Source: Microbacterium flavum
GTDB taxonomy: Bacteria > Actinomycetota > Actinomycetes > Actinomycetales > Microbacteriaceae
Direction of reading: 5' to 3'
Length of the DNA stretch: 64,000 nucleotides
NCBI RefSeq assembly: GCF_018717645.1
Contig: NZ_JAFLHG010000008.1
Span: 109,543-173,542 of the forward strand
Of this stretch, positions 51,727-60,716 are shown piece after piece. The first letter of the stretch is position 1; each line of letters starts with the position of its first letter. Position numbers and translations under genes: made by a program. The notes beneath the pieces were generated by a model. It was not told the origin of the DNA. It saw only the letters and a program-made list of their open reading frames with translations, and searched no databases.

Positions 51727-53948
51727 ATCGGCTCGAACAGCTTCACCAGCTCAGCGTTCCGCGTGAACACGGGGATCTGGTTCATCGACGTCTCAACCTC
51801 GATCGTCACCGAGCCCTCCACACGCTCGCCGGTCCACACGTTGATCCACTCACCTTCGGGGACGTAGACCGAAGAACGCTCCGCGCCCTCCTCCAGGACG
51901 GGCGCCACCAGCAGCTCGTCTCCGAGCATCCACTCGGTTGGAGCGGTCCACACGCCCGGGTCGCCCGGGAACTCGAAGAAGAGCGGACGCATCAAGGGAC
52001 GATCCGTCGCCACCGCCTGCTTCGCCGACCGCTCGAGATAGGGAATCAGGCGCTCTCGCAACTGCGCGTACGCCCGCGACAGCGGGAGCACCCGCTCATC
52101 GCCTGTGCGTTCGGCGATGTTCCACGGCGTCCGATCCCGTGACGGCGTGCGGTGGTGGTTGAACTCGGAGTGATACTGCATGATCGGCACGAACGTCGCC
52201 GCCTGCACCGAGCGGATGTACAGCTCGGCTGACGGGATCTCCCCAGAGAACCCGGCGAGATCCCATCCCCAGTAGACGATGCCCGACGCGGCCGCCGTGA
52301 GGCCCGCGTTCATCGACCAGCGGAATGCCTCCCACGTGGAGTTCTCGTCACCGGCCCAGAACGCACCGTGCGCCTGTGAGCCGGTGAAGCCCGCTCGGCT
52401 GAAGGTCACCGGCGCCTTGCCCGCCGACTCGAGCAGTGCACCGTATGCCTTCGGGTAGGCGACGGGGAACGTGTTGTTCTTCTCATCGCCGCGTCGTCCG
52501 TCGAGGTACACGAGCTCGTTGCCCCACGCGTGCTCGCCACCGTCCGTCTTGAAGCCGTCCACGCCGACCTCCTCGACGAGATAGCGGCGCTTGTCCGTCC
52601 ACCACTTCGCCGCACGCTCGTCGGTGAGATCCGGCATGAATCCCAGCGGGAACCACCAGCCGCGGTTGCGGTATGGCCGGGTCCCACCGGTCGGGTTGGG
52701 CTCGCGGATCAGTACGTTCTCGCGAATCGCCGCGTCGGCATCCGCCTTCGTCTGCCCATGCGGATGCGGGCGCATCTTGATCAACGGAATCTGCCACAGG
52801 TGCAGGCGGATCTCGCGGGCATGAAGCTCGTCGGTCATCGCCTTCGGATCCGGCCACGCGCCATCGGCGGGAAACTGGAAGTCGGACAGGCGGTGAGGCG
52901 AGCCGTCTTCGTGCGTGGTGTATTCCGCGTCGCGGAAGATCGTGAATGTGGACTCATCGCTCCACGCCTCGATGACGACCGAGCCCACCGGGATGTCGTG
53001 TTCCGTGTGCAGGTCCATCTGCCGCATGACCTCGGCCTGAGTGTTCCATTCGTTCCCGCTGGCCCACAGGCGAAAGACCCAGCTCGGCAGTTCTTTCGCA
53101 CGGCCGGCGACGTCGAGGAAGCCGCCCAGAACCTCGGTCGGCGTGCCGTCAAAGATGCGGACGATGAGCGGGTCGTCCTCGCCGGTCTCGGCTTCGACGA
53201 CGATCTCATCGTCGGCGCTCGCACCGACGTCGAACCACACACGGCGCGACGTGTCGACATGGAAGCCCCACCCAGTGCCACCCACAACGTGGGCGAAGGG
53301 CATCGGCATGTACGTCTTCCGCTCCGCCCCTTGAGACTTGTACTGCTCGAACACCATCGAGTCGAGCGTCTGCCCGCGCTGATCCACCGCGTCGTACCGT
53401 TCCCCGAAACCCGCGACATGCTCGCCCGGCGCCAGGGGAAGCGCAAAGCGCACGCGCCGATTGCGCGTGCCGTCGCGAAGGACCCGGACGCTGCCGGGGA
53501 CGACACGCGACGTGCCGACCTCTTCGATCAGGGTCTCGTCCGCCTCCCACTCGGCGGCTCGGAAGTCGAACCAGCGCGTACGCTCCTGCGTGCCGTCCTC
53601 GCGCGTGCCCGTGAAGCGATAGCGGTAGCGTCCGCCGGTCTGCAGCACCGGCGTCTGCACCTGCCACCCGCCGACAGCGCGCGCGAGCCGTGCCGCTGCG
53701 GACGCGAGGTGGCCGCCGTCGGTGACCTTTCCCCGCGACGTCGTCGCGACGCGCTCGAGCGTCAGATCCGTCGTGCTCGATTCGCCGTGGTCAGGTTCCC
53801 ACAGCAGCGTGCAGGTGACGGCGACGATCCCGGCATCCGCGCGGATGCCGAGGAGCGCCGCCTCACGCGCGAGCGGCGTCACGGGTGAACGCTGCTCGGT
53901 GTCGACGGAGTAGGGGTGTCCGGAACCCTCGGGACGGTGGCGGAGCAT
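51720..53948 (-). CDS. GH31 alpha-glycosidase
   Basis: The 742-residue protein has the GH31 (beta/alpha)8 catalytic domain with the nucleophile motif DGFKTDGGE (Asp469) and the acid/base motif FWAGDENSTW (Asp534). It is preceded by a beta-sandwich domain with GEHVAGFGERYDAVDQRG. Members include alpha-glucosidases, alpha-xylosidases and sulfoquinovosidases, and the exact substrate is not decided by these motifs. No signal peptide is present, so it acts in the cytoplasm on imported oligosaccharide. The start overlaps the GH15 stop. Confidence 0.88.
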   Translation of the reverse strand: MLRHRPEGSGHPYSVDTEQRSPVTPLAREAALLGIRADAGIVAVTCTLLWEPDHGESSTTDLTLERVATTSRGKVTDGGHLASAAARLARAVGGWQVQTPVLQTGGRYRYRFTGTREDGTQERTRWFDFRAAEWEADETLIEEVGTSRVVPGSVRVLRDGTRNRRVRFALPLAPGEHVAGFGERYDAVDQRGQTLDSMVFEQYKSQGAERKTYMPMPFAHVVGGTGWGFHVDTSRRVWFDVGASADDEIVVEAETGEDDPLIVRIFDGTPTEVLGGFLDVAGRAKELPSWVFRLWASGNEWNTQAEVMRQMDLHTEHDIPVGSVVIEAWSDESTFTIFRDAEYTTHEDGSPHRLSDFQFPADGAWPDPKAMTDELHAREIRLHLWQIPLIKMRPHPHGQTKADADAAIRENVLIREPNPTGGTRPYRNRGWWFPLGFMPDLTDERAAKWWTDKRRYLVEEVGVDGFKTDGGEHAWGNELVYLDGRRGDEKNNTFPVAYPKAYGALLESAGKAPVTFSRAGFTGSQAHGAFWAGDENSTWEAFRWSMNAGLTAAASGIVYWGWDLAGFSGEIPSAELYIRSVQAATFVPIMQYHSEFNHHRTPSRDRTPWNIAERTGDERVLPLSRAYAQLRERLIPYLERSAKQAVATDRPLMRPLFFEFPGDPGVWTAPTEWMLGDELLVAPVLEEGAERSSVYVPEGEWINVWTGERVEGSVTIEVETSMNQIPVFTRNAELVKLFEPMG

Positions 53949-55099
53949 CAGGCGTTTCCTTCATTGATGGCGGTGAGTCGGTGGGAGTCGATGCGACCGA
54001 GTTGGATTCCCAGGCGCAGGAGCATGGCGTGGCTCCACAGCAGGGGAGTCGCGACGGGGCCCCACCGGTCGATCCACTCCTGGCGCATGCCGGGGGCGAT
54101 CAGATGGCGGTCGACCTGCTCGGGCATGTCGAGGTCTGCGGTGGCGGTCGAGGCGGCCCAGTCGAACAGTTCATTCGCGCGCGTCCGGTCGCCGGCGGCG
54201 TCGTGGGCGAGTCCGAGGAAGCAGCTCAACAGCGGCCACTGTCCGCCGCCGAAGAAGGTGTCGCCGAGGTAGCGGTGGGTGCCGCCATCTACGGTCAGGT
54301 GCGCCTCCAGCACCTGGATGGTGCGACGCGCGATCGGCGACGACGCGTCGATGACGCCGAGGGGTGCGATGGCGGATGCGAGGCTGCCGTCGACGGCGGT
54401 GCTGCCGACCCATTTGATGAGGTGTCTGTCTTTCACGCCGTCGCCGAGGATGCGTGCGTGGACGGCTGCGAGCTCGGCCTCGACCCGTCGAGCGCGTTCA
54501 CCCGAGATGAGGTGCAGACGGAGCGCAGCCTCGAAGCCTGCGGCGATGCAGGCGAGGGTGGAGATGTGCACGTGTTCGGCGTGCTCTTCCCACCAGTCGT
54601 AGCAGGGGCGCTGCCAGGAGGCGACGAGGTAGTCCACTGTCAGAGCGACGGCTTCCCGGTAGGGGGCGCTGTCGAGGTCGTGACGATCGAGGTGTTCGCC
54701 CAGTGCCCAGATCCATGTCCCGTAGCCGTCGAGCTGGAAGTCCCACCAGTCGTCGGTCCCGTCCTCACCAGCGAACGTGAACCGGGCAGGCAGCATGTGG
54801 TCGCCGCTGGGGGGTGTGCCCTCATCGCTCTGCTGGACGATCGTGCGGATCTGATCGGCACGGCCTTCGAGAGTGCGGGCGCACCAGTCGAAGAATCGGG
54901 TGGCGGAGAGGGTGGCCCCGGCGAGGGATGCGCCGTCCGCGATGAAGGATCCGTCGCGAAGCCAGCTGTACCCCACGTATGCGGAGAACGTGGGACTGGC
55001 TGGGTAGGCGCCCTCCGCCGTCTGCAGATCCGTGATCACACAGAGGCTGTGGTCGGCGAGACGCTGGATGTCGTCCTGGGTGAGGGCGCGTGTGGCCAC
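53948..55099 (-). CDS. GH15-type glucoamylase-like hydrolase
   Basis: The 383-residue protein shows the (alpha/alpha)6-barrel pattern of GH15: YVGYSWLRDGSFIADG near the start, FQLDGYGTWIWALGE in the middle and PCYDWWEEHAEHVHIST. It corresponds to the catalytic domain only, without the N-terminal beta domain, and has no signal peptide. It would remove glucose from oligosaccharides in the cytoplasm together with GH31. It follows the binding-protein gene after a strong hairpin. Confidence 0.75.
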   Translation of the reverse strand: MATRALTQDDIQRLADHSLCVITDLQTAEGAYPASPTFSAYVGYSWLRDGSFIADGASLAGATLSATRFFDWCARTLEGRADQIRTIVQQSDEGTPPSGDHMLPARFTFAGEDGTDDWWDFQLDGYGTWIWALGEHLDRHDLDSAPYREAVALTVDYLVASWQRPCYDWWEEHAEHVHISTLACIAAGFEAALRLHLISGERARRVEAELAAVHARILGDGVKDRHLIKWVGSTAVDGSLASAIAPLGVIDASSPIARRTIQVLEAHLTVDGGTHRYLGDTFFGGGQWPLLSCFLGLAHDAAGDRTRANELFDWAASTATADLDMPEQVDRHLIAPGMRQEWIDRWGPVATPLLWSHAMLLRLGIQLGRIDSHRLTAINEGNA

Positions 55100-55118
55100 G
55101 GTCTGTCCTTCGGTGGGT

Positions 55119-55156
55119 GGTCGCGCCCGCGACGAACGGGCGTCGCGGGCGCGACC
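55119..55156. terminator. Intercistronic hairpin after the binding-protein gene
   Basis: A perfect 15-bp inverted repeat (GGTCGCGCCCGCGAC and complement, 8-base loop) lies between the binding-protein and GH15 genes within one operon. Hairpins at this position often protect the upstream message or reduce read-through, allowing more binding protein than enzyme. Confidence 0.7.
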
Positions 55157-55176
55157 GGAGTGCGGTGCAGGGTTCG

Positions 55177-56421
55177 TTACTTCAGCAGGCCGTCGACCTG
55201 CGTGGCCAGCGCCGGAATGGCGTCGCCGGTCGTCGCTCGGCCGGCCGCGATCTCGCCGAGCGAATTCGTCACGTCGTCCTGGATCTGCTGAGCGTTCGTT
55301 CCGAGCTGCGGGGCGACGGCGATGTGCTCGAGCGAGTCGAAGACGGCCTGACGATTCGCCGGGGGCGTCTTCTCGAGGTACGGCTGCAGCAGCGAGTCAT
55401 CGGCAACCGGGGGCAGCTCCCACCCGGCGGAGAGGCGAGTGTCGACCATGGTCTTCGAGCTCGTCAGGTAGTCGGCCCACTTTTGCGCGGCCTCCTGGTG
55501 CTTGGAGTTCTTCGAGATGACGACGGCGTTCGAGAACGTTGCGCTCGCCTTCTGCGTGTCGCCCGGCTCGACCGCGATGTCCCACCCGAACGGCAGGTCG
55601 CCCACAAGGCTGATCATCCAGATGCCCGTGTGCCACATCGCGAGCTTCCCCTCCTTGAAGAGGTTGGTGTCGAAGTCAGCGGTTCCCGCGCCGTCAGCGG
55701 CGGTCGGCATGACGGTGCCGGACTTGCCGGCGATCCAGTCCGCAGCCTTCTTGCCAGCGTCGGAGTTGAAGTCGGATGCCGAGTTGTCGTCGTTCAGGAA
55801 GGTCCCACCCGCCTGCTGCACGGCCTTGTAGTACTCGTAGTAGCTGATCGGCTGGTAGTCGCCCCACACGCCGGCATCCTTGTTCGTCAGCTTCTCCGCC
55901 GCGGCCTTCTCGTCCGCCCACGTCCAGTTGGTGGTCGGGTAGTCGACACCGGCTGCGTCGAAAAGGTCCTTGTTGTAGAAGAGGACGACGTTGGAGAACG
56001 AGGTCGGCAGTCCATACTGCTTGCCATCGACCTTGTAGCTGTCGAGCACCGAGGTGCGGTACTTCGAGTCATCCACGCCGGTCATCTCCGAGAGGACGCC
56101 GTTCGCCTGGATGTTGGCGAAGCTGCCCGCGTCGACATCGAACACGTCGGCTTCGGTGCCGGCCGCCAGATCAGTCTGGAGCTTCGTGAAGTAGTCGGCG
56201 TAGGCCGCGGTCTGGACATCGACCGTGATGTCGGGGTTGTCCTTCTCGAACGCGTCGACGATCGTCTTGAGGTTGTCCTCGTTGCCACCGTTCGAGATGA
56301 AGTTGGAATACGTGATGGTGACGGGTCCCGAGTCGTCCCCTGATGACGAGGACGAGCATCCCGTCAGGACGGTGGCGCCGAGGATCGCAACGGTGCCCGC
56401 CGCGATGATTGCCTTCTTCAT
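55177..56421 (-). CDS. Sugar ABC transporter substrate-binding lipoprotein
   Basis: ATG 56421 follows a strong AAAGGAGAT site. The 414-residue protein has a lipoprotein signal (MKKAIIAAGTVAILGATVLT) with lipobox LTGC, Cys22. The fold is that of family 1 solute-binding proteins, with DVFDVDAGSFANIQANG and GLPTSFSNVVLFYNKDLFD. It captures an oligosaccharide for the two permeases encoded just upstream. No ATPase gene is in the operon, so a shared MsiK-type ATPase elsewhere is likely. Confidence 0.9.
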   Translation of the reverse strand: MKKAIIAAGTVAILGATVLTGCSSSSSGDDSGPVTITYSNFISNGGNEDNLKTIVDAFEKDNPDITVDVQTAAYADYFTKLQTDLAAGTEADVFDVDAGSFANIQANGVLSEMTGVDDSKYRTSVLDSYKVDGKQYGLPTSFSNVVLFYNKDLFDAAGVDYPTTNWTWADEKAAAEKLTNKDAGVWGDYQPISYYEYYKAVQQAGGTFLNDDNSASDFNSDAGKKAADWIAGKSGTVMPTAADGAGTADFDTNLFKEGKLAMWHTGIWMISLVGDLPFGWDIAVEPGDTQKASATFSNAVVISKNSKHQEAAQKWADYLTSSKTMVDTRLSAGWELPPVADDSLLQPYLEKTPPANRQAVFDSLEHIAVAPQLGTNAQQIQDDVTNSLGEIAAGRATTGDAIPALATQVDGLLK

Positions 56422-56466
56422 GGTGCTATCTCCTTTGATGTGATGGTGGTGAAGGGTGAAAAGGGG

Positions 56467-57297
56467 TCATTTGAGTCCGGTGCCGGCGACGCCCTGCACG
56501 ATGTACTTCTGCGCGAAGACGTAGAGGGCGAACATCGGGATGATGCTGACGACGGATCCCGCCATCAGGACGTCCCACTGCGTGGAGAACTGGCCTTGCA
56601 GCGCCGAGAGGGCCACCGGCAGGGTCTGCATCGTCGGGTCGCGCAGGATGATCAGTGGCCACAGGAAGCTGTTCCACGTGTTGAGGAACGCGAACACTGC
56701 GAGCGTGGCTAGAGCGGGTCGCACGAGGGGCAGCATGATCTGGAAGAAGATGCGGAAATGTCCCGCCCCGTCCAGTGTCGCGGCCTGATCGAGGTCGTAT
56801 GGCACCGTGCTCATCGCCTGCCGCAGGAGGAACACGCCGAACGCGGAAGCGATCGTCGGCAGGATCGCGCCCAGGTATGTGTTGATCAGCCCGAGCGTCT
56901 TCATCTCCGCGAACAGCGGCACGATGAGCACCTGGAACGGGATCATCATCGTCGCGAGGTACAGGACGAACACCGCGCCCCGGCCACGGAAGGGGAGGCG
57001 CGTGAAGGCGTACGCCGCCATCGAACTCGTGACCAGCTGCAGGATCGTGCTGACGATCGCGATGATCAGCGAGTTGGCGATGACCTGGGCGAACGGGACC
57101 CGGCTGAACAACTCGGCGTACGGCGCCAGCGACGGGTTGTCAGGGATGAGCTTCGGGGTCGACGTGAGCGTCGCACCAGGCGTGATCGAGGTGACTACCG
57201 TCCAGACGAACGGGAACAGCATGACCAATCCGCCGACGATGAGTGCGACGTAGAGCAGGGTCTTGCCGACCGTGAGCCGACGGGTGGTCTCACTCAT
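56467..57297 (-). CDS. Sugar ABC transporter permease, MalG type
   Basis: The 276-residue protein has six membrane helices and the permease EAA-type loop ATLDGAGHFRIFFQIMLPLV near residue 190, which docks on the ATPase. It starts with SETTRRLTVGKTLLYVALIV. Its start overlaps the MalF-type gene by eight bases in another frame. With the partner permease it forms the inner-membrane channel. Confidence 0.92.
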   Translation of the reverse strand: MSETTRRLTVGKTLLYVALIVGGLVMLFPFVWTVVTSITPGATLTSTPKLIPDNPSLAPYAELFSRVPFAQVIANSLIIAIVSTILQLVTSSMAAYAFTRLPFRGRGAVFVLYLATMMIPFQVLIVPLFAEMKTLGLINTYLGAILPTIASAFGVFLLRQAMSTVPYDLDQAATLDGAGHFRIFFQIMLPLVRPALATLAVFAFLNTWNSFLWPLIILRDPTMQTLPVALSALQGQFSTQWDVLMAGSVVSIIPMFALYVFAQKYIVQGVAGTGLK

Positions 57298-58237
57298 AGT
57301 TCACCCACCGCTTCTGCCCGTAGAACTGGATGAGGGTGATGACGAGGATGACGAAGAACAGCAGCCAAGAGAGGGCGGATGCCATGCCCGCCTGGCCGTA
57401 GCGGAAGGTGAGGTCGTACACCTGCTGCACGACCACGCGGCTAGCGTCGTTGGGGCCGCCGCCAGTCATTACGTAGACCTGGTCGAACACCTGGAAGCCG
57501 TTGATCAGTGAGAGGACGATCACGAAGAAGGTCGAGGGGGAGAGGAGGGGCATCGTGATGCTCCGCAGTCGACGCCACCACCCGGCGCCGTCGAGTTCGG
57601 TGGCTTCGTAGAGGTCGGGGTTGATCGTCTGCAGACCGGCGAGCAGGATGACCATCACGAAGCCGAGGTCCTTCCATGCCGACGCGAGGATGATCGACGG
57701 CATCGCCCACGCCGGGTCTGCCCACCAGCCAGGTCCTTCGATGCCGAATACGGCGAGCACGTTGTTGACGACCCCGTTGCTCGGGCTGAGCAGCCAGCGC
57801 CAGACCAGCGCGACGACAACCCAGCTCGTGATCACGGGAAGGAAGTAGACACCGCGGAAGATCGCGCGGCCGCGCAACCGTGAGTTCAGCGCGAGAGCGA
57901 GGGCGAGGCCGCCGACGTACACCAGCGGCAGATATCCCACGATGTAGTAAACGGTGTGCAGGAACGCCTGGTGCGTGGCCGGGTCGCTGAGGAGGAACGC
58001 GTAGTTGTCGAGTCCCACCCACTGCATCGGCCCGATGAGGTTCCACGAGTGCAGCGACGTCCAACCAGCCGAGATCATCGGACCGATCACGAACGCGAGC
58101 AACGGAATCAGGCTTGGGAGCAAGAACACGAGCACGGTGAGCACGTACTTCAGTCGCACGCGCCCCGTCGGACGGCGTCGTCGCTGGATGACCGGATCCG
58201 CGGCGACCACCGTCGCGGGGGTTGCATAGGTCGTCAT
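57290..58237 (-). CDS. Sugar ABC transporter permease, MalF type
   Basis: ATG 58237 overlaps the ROK regulator stop (ATGA), which decides the start. The 315-residue protein has six membrane helices and the EAA loop EATELDGAGWWRRLRSITMP. The N-terminus is cytosolic and basic (RRRRPTGRVRLKY). It pairs with the MalG-type permease and the binding lipoprotein. Confidence 0.92.
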   Translation of the reverse strand: MTTYATPATVVAADPVIQRRRRPTGRVRLKYVLTVLVFLLPSLIPLLAFVIGPMISAGWTSLHSWNLIGPMQWVGLDNYAFLLSDPATHQAFLHTVYYIVGYLPLVYVGGLALALALNSRLRGRAIFRGVYFLPVITSWVVVALVWRWLLSPSNGVVNNVLAVFGIEGPGWWADPAWAMPSIILASAWKDLGFVMVILLAGLQTINPDLYEATELDGAGWWRRLRSITMPLLSPSTFFVIVLSLINGFQVFDQVYVMTGGGPNDASRVVVQQVYDLTFRYGQAGMASALSWLLFFVILVITLIQFYGQKRWVNYE

Positions 58238-59466
58238 GCGGTCGCCTCGGCTGACGCGACCATCCGCTCGCGGACGAGTCGCCCCTGCTCGCCGGCGACG
58301 CCGTCTGCGTCGAAGGGAGTGGCAAGCACGAGAGCGGCCGCGCCCTGCGCCCAGCGGTCGTCCTGCCAGCTCTCGACCACGACGGGGGTCCCGCGCTTGC
58401 CCGGCACGAGCGCGCTGCGCAGGGCGCGCTCGAAAGTCGGTGCCCAGTGCGGCCATGCCTGCACGCCCTCGCCGAGAAGGACGACGATCGCCGGGTCGAA
58501 CAGATTGATCGCGCCGGCGAGGGCGCGTCCGAAGACGTGTCCCGCATTGCCGAAGATCTCCGCGGCGCCGGCGTTGCCGGCGTCCGCGAGGGCGCGGAGG
58601 TCGTCAATGGTCTCTGCTGTGCCGATCAGACGGATCGAGCGAGCGTCATTGACCAGGGCCGCCTGGCCGATGACGGCCTCGAGGCATCCGCGGTTTCCGC
58701 ACTGGCAGAGAGGGCCGTCTTCGCGCACGGGGACGTGTCCGAGATCGCCAGCGCCCCCCGCGCGGCCGCGCACGAGCACGCCGCCAGCGATCAGGCCCGC
58801 GCCGACGCCGTTGCCGACAGTCACGACGAGAACGTCATCGTGCTGGCGGCCCTGACCGTAGAGGCGCTCCGCGGCGCTCAGCGCGTTGACGTTGTTCTCG
58901 ACAACCACCGGAAGGTTGAGTGCGCGGCGAAGGATCTCACCGAGCGGCACCTGGTTCCAGCCGAGCTGAGTGGAGTCGACGATGCCGACGCCCTGCTCTG
59001 CGACGTTGCCCGGCAGACCTACACCCACGCCCAGGACGCGCGTCCCGGTGCCCTCCGCGATGAACTGCGTGACCAGCTCGACGAGCGTGGATGTCGCGAG
59101 AGGGGACACCGCCTCGAACGGTCGTGTCACCGATCGAACGACCTCGCCGTCGATGCCGACTTCGACCATCGCCACGTGGTCAGGAGCGACCTTGACACCG
59201 AGCGCCGTGAAGTTGCGCGACACCAGCCCGAGCAGCCGCGCAGGGCGGCCGCCGTTGCTGCTCGACTGCTCGAGCTCCTCGATGAGGCCTTCGCGAAGGA
59301 GATCGCGGGTCAGCTGAGTGAGGAGGGCGGGGGAGAGGTTCAGTTCCCTCGCGAGATCTGCCCGAGACGCATTACCCCGCGCGCCGAGACGCGCGAGAAC
59401 CGCGGTGCGGTTCACGTCCGCCTGAGTGCGGGACGTGGAAGCCATTTCACGACTTTGTTTAGGCAT
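58234..59466 (-). CDS. ROK-family transcriptional repressor
   Basis: The 410-residue protein has an N-terminal winged helix (RADLARELNLSPALLTQLTR) and a ROK sugar-kinase-like domain with VLGVGVGLPGNV and VVVENNVNALSAAERL. It has the zinc motif CQCGNRGCLEAV. I kept ATG 59466 because it coincides with the start point predicted from the promoter at 59473-59501, giving a leaderless message; ATG 59445 is the alternative. As first gene of the operon it probably represses it until the sugar arrives. Confidence 0.88.
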   Translation of the reverse strand: MPKQSREMASTSRTQADVNRTAVLARLGARGNASRADLARELNLSPALLTQLTRDLLREGLIEELEQSSSNGGRPARLLGLVSRNFTALGVKVAPDHVAMVEVGIDGEVVRSVTRPFEAVSPLATSTLVELVTQFIAEGTGTRVLGVGVGLPGNVAEQGVGIVDSTQLGWNQVPLGEILRRALNLPVVVENNVNALSAAERLYGQGRQHDDVLVVTVGNGVGAGLIAGGVLVRGRAGGAGDLGHVPVREDGPLCQCGNRGCLEAVIGQAALVNDARSIRLIGTAETIDDLRALADAGNAGAAEIFGNAGHVFGRALAGAINLFDPAIVVLLGEGVQAWPHWAPTFERALRSALVPGKRGTPVVVESWQDDRWAQGAAALVLATPFDADGVAGEQGRLVRERMVASAEATA

Positions 59467-59472
59467 GAATAA

Positions 59473-59501
59473 AAGCTAGAACAAAACCAAAACCTGGTCA
59501 A
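59473..59501 (-). promoter_or_regulatory. Promoter of the sugar-uptake operon
   Basis: On the minus strand, TTGACC (59501-59496) and TAGCTT (59478-59473) are separated by 17 bp of T-rich DNA. The start point falls about at 59466, the A of the ROK gene ATG, so the message is probably leaderless. The AT-rich spacer is unusual for this window and may contain the ROK binding site. Confidence 0.65.
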
Positions 59502-59726
59502 GACCGGCTCGGCGGATCATGCGAAGGTTTCGAGCTCTCAGGAGACGGCGCACGAATAGCGAGGCATCACCGGGCGATCGACCGGGCGGGTCCTACGTGC
59601 GCCTGCATCGAGTCGCTGAGAGAAAGGACGGTTGGCGCGACCCCGTGCGTACGACGACCGAGTACCGGACAGTCTCAACGAGCGGCTGCTCTTCTCACCG
59701 CGGCGACCGAGCGGTACCTTCGCCTC

Positions 59727-60194
59727 ATGCGAAAGCTTTTTCTCTCCCTTGGTCTGGTGCTGGTAATCAGTGGGGTCGTCGTGGTCGCGTTGGGGGCGAT
59801 GGCTCAATCGGAGGATCCGGTCGTTGCGCTCGGGTGGCTCCTGACCGTGCCGCTCTTGGTGTCGGTGTGCGGGTGCGCGTTCTTGATCGCGAGCCTCTTC
59901 GGCATCGATGGATCTGATTCTCGCCTCGCTCGGCGTCGCCCATTGGTGTTGTTCGCACTCGTTGGGTTGGCTCTCGGACTCTCGTTTCCAGTGGCCGGGA
60001 TCATTTCGCAGATCCCTGACTCGTTAGCGGGGTTGAACGCCGAGTTTGTGCCAGGCCCCGCGCCAGCGATCGGAGCGATCGCCTTCGCCGTGATCGGGCT
60101 CGCAGTTGGCCTTGCGGTCGGCGCCATTGGATCGATTCTCATGCGTATCGCGTATCGTCGCGGCTCGGCACTGGAGCGGCTCGCACATCGATAG
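59727..60194 (+). CDS. Membrane protein, 155 aa
   Basis: The protein has four hydrophobic segments (LFLSLGLVLVISGVVVVALG, WLLTVPLLVSVCGCAFLIAS, LVLFALVGLALGLSFPVAGI and IGAIAFAVIGLAVGLAVGAI) and short basic loops. No family recognised. It is a single gene between the sugar operon and an IS3-disrupted gene. Confidence 0.6.
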   Translation: MRKLFLSLGLVLVISGVVVVALGAMAQSEDPVVALGWLLTVPLLVSVCGCAFLIASLFGIDGSDSRLARRRPLVLFALVGLALGLSFPVAGIISQIPDSLAGLNAEFVPGPAPAIGAIAFAVIGLAVGLAVGAIGSILMRIAYRRGSALERLAHR

Positions 60195-60308
60195 GAGCCC
60201 GCGGGTACGACGTTCGACTCGAGTCTCCATCCGCCACGGAGCCACGCTCGGTAGCGGACCCTCAAACGGACAGGACTATCGGATCAGCTGAATCGCTAGG
60301 GTGTCGGC

Positions 60309-60716
60309 ATGGCGACCATTCTGCGCACCGTTCACTGGACAGTACTGCCGCAAGCTGGCGACCCGATCACCCTTCTCCGAGCGGCCGTCGAGGCCACCGA
60401 TTTCACAGTGACCGCTTCGACGCCGAGGTCAATCGTGATCGACGTCCCGCGGGCAATGATGAAGAATCGCTGGGCCGCGACCATCACCGGCGAGCTCGCT
60501 CCCCGCGGTGACGGCAATACCGACATCGAATGGACGATCGATGGGCTCGGCAACAAACACTACGAGCACATGGTGACGATTGCTGAGGGTATGCCGGAGG
60601 GATCACTAGACGACCACGGCATACCGGATGCCGTCTCCATGAATCGGCCTGACTTTCGTTCCTATCGGGAGCCTTGTCCGGCAGGTGCCGGTTGGCCTGA
60701 TTCTTGGTCAGCGTAG
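60309..60716 (+). CDS. Hypothetical protein, C-terminus replaced by IS3
   Basis: ATG 60309 gives a 135-residue product, but only the first 110 residues are its own. From 60640 the frame runs into the IS3 end, and the tail SMNRPDFRSYREPC is element sequence. The native part (MATILRTVHWTVLPQAGDPI) is a small alpha/beta domain containing ITGELAPRGDGNTDIEWTID. No family recognised. It is likely non-functional or altered. Confidence 0.5.
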   Translation: MATILRTVHWTVLPQAGDPITLLRAAVEATDFTVTASTPRSIVIDVPRAMMKNRWAATITGELAPRGDGNTDIEWTIDGLGNKHYEHMVTIAEGMPEGSLDDHGIPDAVSMNRPDFRSYREPCPAGAGWPDSWSA

